A DNA stretch of 64,000 nucleotides. Source: Mercenaria mercenaria (lineage: Eukaryota > Mollusca > Bivalvia > Venerida > Veneridae). The notes beneath the pieces were generated by a model, which saw only the letters and a list, made by a program, of their open reading frames with translations, searched no databases and had not been told where the DNA came from. Positions 58,136-64,000 of the stretch are shown piece by piece. Every line of letters starts with the position of its first letter. Position 1 is the first letter of the stretch. Where the stretch lies: positions 69,219,501-69,283,500 of the forward strand of contig NC_069369.1 of the NCBI RefSeq assembly GCF_021730395.1, read 5' to 3'. Made by a program: the position numbers and the translations under genes.

Positions 58136-58537
58136 TAAAGCATTTTTATTTTATTCTGACTGATGAAATACCGAAAATTATCAGTAAGATATTTCCCCCA
58201 CACTGTGCCGATCTACCTTTTTTATCAGACAAAATTATCTCCTTTGAAATATGTTCTTCAATTACCTCCCTTTGCTGCCTTTTGAAAGACTGGTATGGTA
58301 TGGTTATCACATGCTAGCTGTACAAGAGTTTTAATGCTCTATAAATGTTACCTTGATTGCTTGATGTTGAACTTGCTCTGTCCGTTTCAGCCTTTTACTA
58401 TCGTTTGGTAGATTATACTGGCAACAGCACATGTAGTTGGTTGTTGCCATAGCTAATTCTTAAATCTTAAGACATCAACTCAACCTTACATAATATGCCA
58501 GCATTTTCGTCGAAGTAGTGACCCAGTCAGGACCAGC

Positions 58538-58802
58538 GGACCGTTTCAAAAATTTCATAAGTTTCATCCAAAGTTCCCTCCTCAGTATGGACTTTTAAAA
58601 CATGTTTATTTCATGGGATATAATCTGTATCGTTTTAAAAACATGTCGTCATTTCAATTTTATCGATGAGCTATCTTATTCTTATTTGGTCCATATTCTA
58701 AGAATAGCCAAATAGTAAAATGAATTTACTTAAAATGTTGTTCATGAAACACATTACTCCCAAATTCAAACTTTATCCTAAGTAGGCTTTTTGAAACGGA
58801 CC
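58538..58802. mobile_element. Probable small TIR element
   Basis: GGACCGTTTCAAAAA at the left is inverse to TTTTTGAAACGGACC at the right, 265 bp apart end to end. The interior is AT-rich and non-coding. No clear target duplication is seen, so the call is tentative. Confidence 0.5.
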
Positions 58803-58809
58803 CCAAGTT

Positions 58810-60140
58810 TGTTTCCATTGTCAACCTTGTTCTCATTTTTGCGACATAATTTGTTACGTTATGCAGCTCCTTGTTTAATATTTCCTAGCTAATTCTATAG
58901 AATCTAAGGTAATTGTAAATGCTGCAGCTTGATTTACCAATGTCTTTCGTTTATTCCTCATTTTTTTCTGTTTATCGTGATGTTTTTTTTATTTGACCTT
59001 CTCCAGGCTGTCAACAAAGCGGTGTAATTAATTCAACGAAGTGACGGCATTGACCCGAAAAGTTATAAAAATGATTGCTGTCTCACTTAATTATTGACCG
59101 TGGTCAATATCTACACTCGGACCGCGAATTGTGTACTTTTTAAATAAATATTTAAATGCAGTATTTGTTTTTGTTTTTGTTGATTTCACAGACCTAATTA
59201 CCAATATTTGATATCACTGTGCTTAAGTGTCCATGGGTATTTCGCGAATGTTTACTGTTACACGGTACCTTAAATAAATCCGACTTTTGTAATGAAGTAT
59301 CGGTCTCATTTGAATCTGTAAGCATTTAATAAACAGAAAATTCTTTGATTTTCACAAATTAGCATAAAATAAAACGAAAATGTGTTTGTTTCCAGTGTGA
59401 TTTCTATATACTGAATTTTCCCCTTCATGAAATTATAAAAAAACGGTGATTTTTAGACCTGGGTATGAAACTTCTTTTCTCTTCATTCTTCAAAATCAAT
59501 ACAAAATGCATGCTGCTTTCAGTATGACAGTTTTGTCATCCGCGCAGAAACACAGCATTAAAAATGTCTCTTGTTCAAAATGCACAACATCGTTTATATT
59601 AATATTCAGGATCATTTTATTATGCACCATATCGTTTTCTCATTTCATCAACATGTCATCTAGCATTTGCATCAAAGTCAGTAACGTCATACAAATTACT
59701 ATAAATGACCGAGTTTTAGTGTTTCTCTAATGAACAACCATCATTTACAGCAGAGATGCCCTCATTGTCCTGAATTTCAGTGCCAGTCTCTAACCTCATG
59801 CTGTTTATTTCCTGTATAATGAAGTTAATTATGCCTTGTAATTTAATTCTATTCTCTCTTGCACGAGGATTCTGATGATTAGTTAAATATACTGAAACAG
59901 AGAACATGCTAACAAAACATGTTAACAACTGTCAGTTGTGTTAAACGTTCATTAGAAACAGATAAAAAAAGCAGAAAACTAAATGCCAAAAGGAACAAAC
60001 GATGGAAGAATTAACAAAATTCCTTTGGAATTTAGTGTTTTATTCGAATTTTGCACCCTTTATTTCTTGGTATTATATATTATTTGTTGAACAAATATTC
60101 CAGCCATAATAAATGCAGTGAAATTGATATTACATTTTGT
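58810..60140. other. Flank continuation, no supported gene
   Basis: 59445-59700 resembles 46.08-46.45 kb and 40.8-40.93 kb (GTCATC-GC-A-AAACACA; GTCATCTAGCATTTGCAT). A 94-codon ORF, 59446-59730, overlaps this flank but is not kept in the other copies, so it is not called as a gene. Confidence 0.4.
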
Positions 60141-60266
60141 ATAGGAGTTTTCTGAAAACACAAAAGAATATATTTCCTGTGAGAAGACGAATAATTTCCT
60201 GTTCCAGGCATTTGCGTATTTAACAGTTCAATGACTACGCCATTAGACATATAGTTCTTACTTTAA

Positions 60267-60716
60267 AGGCACTGATCACCAGATCGTACGACAACAAGAA
60301 AAAATAGAAAAGTTGTAGATATCAGAAAGTTATAGCTATATTTCTCAAGAAGACTTTAAAACTTAGTTACTGACAGATTATATGCTGTGGAAAGATATAA
60401 GACATTAAATGTATTTACTATTTTTTCCATTCAAAAATGAAAAGCGTTTGTAACGGAATACCGGAGGTAAACTGTCTTAAATATAAAATTTTAACACTCA
60501 TTGAATAAGTATTCCTCCTTGGTGTATTGGTCAAGAACGCCAAACATTTTATTGCCGTGTTAGCCCGTGTTCGGTTAACGACTCGGGCATGTTTTTTCTT
60601 GATTTGGAAATTTTAAGATAGTTTAGTAAGAAAAACTCATTTTCTAAAATTTATAAAATGACCAAACTCAATTTTTAAGAAAGATCATTTTAGCCAAAAT
60701 CTTGAGGTCATTGTCT
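60267..60716. mobile_element. 450-bp TTAA-flanked MITE with a tRNA-like core
   Basis: TTAA flanks both ends (60263-60266 and 60717-60720). The ends AGGCACTGATCACCAGAT and AGACAATGACCTCAAGAT (inverse strand) are imperfect inverted repeats. The paralogous locus at 55741-55763 is uninterrupted. In the middle, TTGGTGTATTGGTCAAGAAC (A-box like) and a GCCCG...CGGGC stem around GTGTTCGGTTAACGAC recall a tRNA half. TTAA targeting suggests a piggyBac- or Kolobok-type transposase acting in trans. Confidence 0.85.
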
Positions 60717-60739
60717 TTAAACGGATCAGATTAGTTGTG

Positions 60740-61040
60740 TCACGTACATGAAAGGTTCCTTAAGAAAACATTTAAAGCTCAGTGTAACACTGTCTCAACA
60801 GACTGATCTGTTGGTGTATGAAATTAATATTATAAACTCAGTGCAATCATCTGACGAAGACCCTAACGACTGAGTTTTCTTTATATTCGATTTTTGTCCT
60901 GAAGGTAAGATACTTTTTGTAGTAAATGTTCGTTATTTTGGAAGAAGTTTCAAATCTTGTGATTACAGGATATTGAACGCGATATATGACTGTTTTAAGT
61001 GTTGTTATAAACTATTACGTGAAAGTGATGTTTGATCAAT
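60740..61040 (+). pseudogene. Globin remnant R4
   Basis: Paralogue of R3. ACTGTCTCAACAGACTGATC, then TTCTTTATATTCGATTTTTG, TCCTGAAGGTAAGATACTTT and TTGTAGTAAATGTTCGTTAT follow the codons for KIFELCPE-KKLF-VENVR. ATTGAACGCGATATATGACT follows the E-helix region. No frame is kept. A shortened version of the globin upstream segment (CTCTTTCACCTAAAAAGATA, AATAACGTC) follows at about 61230, but no intact gene comes after it. Confidence 0.75.
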
Positions 61041-61299
61041 ATAATCTTAGTCAACCAAGAGATGAAAGTTAATATGAACTAAGAATTACTATTAAATGAG
61101 TATTACTTTGAAAGATTTTGCTGTCGTCAGATGTATACTTGTTTTCGGGGACCTCTGAATATTGCCATGTAATTGTAAACACAAAACTAGATTGATTGAT
61201 TAAGTAATCAAGCCAACTGCTTTCTTGTGACAACTCTTTCACCTAAAAAGATACAATAACGTCTTGTAGCAAATGTAAAAGAATATCAAATACGTTTAC

Positions 61300-62105
61300 A
61301 AAACACGTATATCGTTTAACTTGCTTTTGTCGCCTTCTTCGTAAGATCACTCACTTCACACAAACTACGACAAATGACAAATTATTACTGTTGTGCTAAT
61401 AGGCAATCGCCACGTTTCCGCTTTCTTATAGTTCTGTATAAAATCACGGACACTCGCCATGCTAGGTTTATTCTCTACATAAATCACGTAACGACGGATA
61501 ACGAATATCTTTTTAGCAATTGCATTCTTTCTTCTAGATACAGGATCTGTATTGTAAATAAAGGTACAGTAAATAAAATAGTTACCTTTTTTTCCCGAAG
61601 TATTAGAAACTTTTCGTCACACTACAAATGTGAAATATGTTTTTGTTTGCTCAGTTTTACATTTTAATTGGCTATTGAGAATATAGGTATCTGCTTAATT
61701 CATAGATTTAACTGCACAGTCAAGGTCATGCAAAAGTACGCTCACTTTGATAGGATAATACCGCTCTATAGAGTTTATCAAATTTATTTAGTACAATGAT
61801 AGAAAAAACAAAACACTGAGTTGCGACAAAAATTAAAAGTATGTGTTTTAAATATGATTTTTTTTTCAAAAGGTCTTTTGGGCTTTATCTTGCTAATGTG
61901 ATACCTGTGTGCATTTTGTATAGTTTGCTTCTCTAAAACATTAATAAATACAGCGTCTGTTATATTCGCTACAATTTTCTATGGCATTTAGAAATTAAAG
62001 CTATCATCAGTTATATATATATTCCTATCTGATTTTATATTGTAAAATTAATTAATTGAACTTCCTTCCTTTGGCAAATATGTAAATAGCTTGAATGTAA
62101 ATAAT
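61300..62105. other. No recognisable gene
   Basis: AT-rich DNA. The 97-codon ORF 61374-61667 has no recognisable domain. Confidence 0.35.
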
Positions 62106-62109
62106 CAAG

Positions 62110-64000
62110 TGACTGTACTCCATGGTTCGACGCGGATTGTATAAGGCTAAAAACTGAATATTCAAATGCGTTGCGGACATTCAATATATACAAGTGCGAA
62201 TATATTAGTACTCAGTTGCGTGATGCAAAATGCGATTCAAACATATTGTACGAAAAAAAGGAAACGTGCACATATATTTAAACAATCGCGCGAACTAACT
62301 GAGTTAAAAAATAAGAAACCTCGAGACTTTTTGAGACATTTTAAGGCAAAAAACTGACATTGCGGGTTACACTATTTCGGTAGAACAGTTCAAATCGTAT
62401 TTCTCAGAATTGTTCAGCGACATTAGAACAACTGTAGTCGATGACAATGAATCCTTTTGCGAGACCAGCGATTTCAACTTGGATAATGCAACTTTTCGAG
62501 AGATAAATGTCCCAATATCGCTTCGCCTAAAAATTATCGTGGAGTCACCCTGCTTAGTAATTTAGGCAAACTTTTCACAAGTATACGTACAGCTAGGCGA
62601 GGATAATAATTTCATTTCGAACTCCCAGTCTGGATTTCGAAAGGGTAGGAGTACGGTTGACGCAACTTTTGTACTGCACAGCTTAATAGAACATATTCTT
62701 TCACAGAATCTAAGGATGCCTTGTGCATTTATTGACCTACCTACAGAAAGCCTTTGACTTTGTGTACCGTAACACTCTCTGTTTCAAACTTTACAACATC
62801 GGTTTAGATGGAAAATACTTAAAATGTTCAAGGATTTATGCTGTAGATTAAATATTGTGTTAAAAATTGCAATACGTGTTCAGACCTTTTTGAAATCTTC
62901 ATTGGCCTCAGACAAGGCCTCAACAATACCCCGGCATTATTTGCTCTTTTCTTAGAAGATTTGGAACTATTTCTGCAAGACACGAACTCGCCCGGTTTAT
63001 CATTTATGATGTATGTGTAATAATCTTACTGTTTGCAGACGACATGGTTTTAGTTGGTAACTCAGTGCGGGACTTACAGAATAGTTTAAAAAAGTTATAA
63101 GAATATTGTCAATACTGGTGACTACTGTTGTATTCAGCAAAAGGGGTGCTCTTCGTAACCAGGACCTCGTTGGAAAGGCGCTGAAAGCGAGGAATGCATT
63201 ACAAAGCAATTATAACAAATTTGGGGTCAGTCCGTTCTTATCTATGCAACTATTTGATGTATTTGTTGGGCTTATCTTAAACTATGCGTGTCCAGTTTGT
63301 GGGTTTTCAAAGGCAATGGATCTAGAAAGCGTACATCTAAGCTTCTGTAAAACAGTTTTGGGAGAGTTAGCCCGATATGCATTATTCATTACAAGATACT
63401 TCCATATTATCAAATATTGGTTACAGATAACATCATACTTAAGTACGTGTCAATAAACAAATGCATAAACGACATTACAGTGAATACTACAAAGTGGGCC
63501 AGCAAGGTTAGGTTTTACTAAGCCAGTACGGTTTCCTGGACGATTGGAACTACCAATCTAGCGTAGATCCTAAACTTTTCTTGCTTTAATTCAAACAAAG
63601 TCTCATAGATTGTTATGTACAGCAGTGGCGCGCCAGTTAGGAATCCAATAGCGTTTTGAACTGTCTGTATGGACTTTCATCCATGTAAATATCTTAATTT
63701 CATAAATTCCAAATCTTTACGCCAATCATTGACGAGAATGTGTGTTTCAGCGCACAGCTTACGTATTGAGACCGAGAGGCATGGTAGAAATCGAACTGAA
63801 AGAGCTGATAGACTGTTTCAGCTTTGTTGGTCACGTGATACCGAGGACGCGTACCATTTCGTTCTAAAGTGTAATGTATATGTACAGTTACACAACCAGT
63901 ATATCAAGCCGTATCTTCACAGACGTCCTTATATGCATAAATTCATACAATTACTTAATACTAGAAATCTTGCAAGATTGTATATTTTGTATGAATGTTG
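62110..64000 (+). mobile_element. Decayed LINE (non-LTR retrotransposon), runs off the edge
   Basis: In several frames the plus strand encodes ordered landmarks of a non-LTR polyprotein: WFDADCIRLKTEYSNALRTF (linker after the endonuclease, 62121-62180), SPKNYRGVTLLSNLGKLF (RT, about 62519), SQSGFRKGRSTVDATFVLHS (about 62627), KAFDFVYRNTL, IGLRQGLNNTPALFALFL (about 62903), the catalytic LFADDMVLVGN (about 63029-63061), then MDLESVHLSFCKTVLG (about 63319-63366) and a Cys/His-rich tail, LFQLCWSRDTEDAYHFVLKC (about 63809-63868). The endonuclease is not seen upstream, so it is 5' truncated. Stops and frame changes interrupt the frame. The order and the zinc-finger-like tail suggest a CR1/Jockey-type or related clade, which I cannot settle by eye. 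Confidence 0.9.

Noticed and set aside
59446-59730. 94-codon ORF after globin 6
   Set aside because: The paralogous flank DNA at 40.8 and 46.1 kb does not keep the frame.

Overview
The window looks like non-coding-rich, AT-rich nuclear DNA of a bivalve mollusc, probably a heterodont clam. This is inferred from the repeats (tRNA-headed SINEs ending in a GACGTTAAAC-type tail, the hairpin element with inner GACCAGCATGGATCC arms, GTCCCTAAAAGGG-type tandem repeats) and from the globins; the species is not identified. No bacterial-style operons, rRNA genes, functional tRNA genes or CRISPR arrays are visible.

The genes that matter form a scattered cluster of intronless, globin X-like globins. Five loci are open: 18073-18630 (+), 28538-29107 (+), 34800-35381 (-), 51051-51617 (+) and 56807-57373 (+). 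A sixth, 1816-2376 (+), is complete in length but carries two in-frame stops. At least four more decayed remnants lie at about 26836-27035, 41540-41680, 55790-56100 and 60740-61040. Every full copy starts MGCxxS, the signature of N-myristoylation (Gly2) with a palmitoylatable Cys3, and has distal His94 and proximal His130. One copy has lost the near-invariant CD1 phenylalanine.

Layout. 0-11 kb: stop-containing globin, old SINE pieces, and a two-exon fragment of a SWIM/YqaJ-type gene on the minus strand (5284-5857). 11-17 kb: two large inverted-repeat elements. 17-30 kb: globins 2 and 3 with homologous upstream DNA, nested SINEs and tandem repeats. 30-40 kb: more SINE DNA, the inverted globin 4, and a TIR element packed with a 22-bp minisatellite. 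40-47 kb: two repeat-laden copies of the 3' flank of a globin unit, with one globin remnant. 47-49 kb: another foldback element. 50-61 kb: globins 5 and 6 in tandem with duplicated flanks and two remnants. 61.7-64 kb: a decayed LINE running off the right edge.

The cluster grew by segmental duplication of units made of gene plus flanks and was then loaded with DNA transposons. Because the units are paralogous, several insertions have a natural empty site elsewhere in the window, which allows the relative order of events to be read. The globins are expected to act as membrane-tethered haem proteins rather than circulating oxygen carriers; this follows from the acylation motif and knowledge of globin X, and is not shown by the sequence itself.
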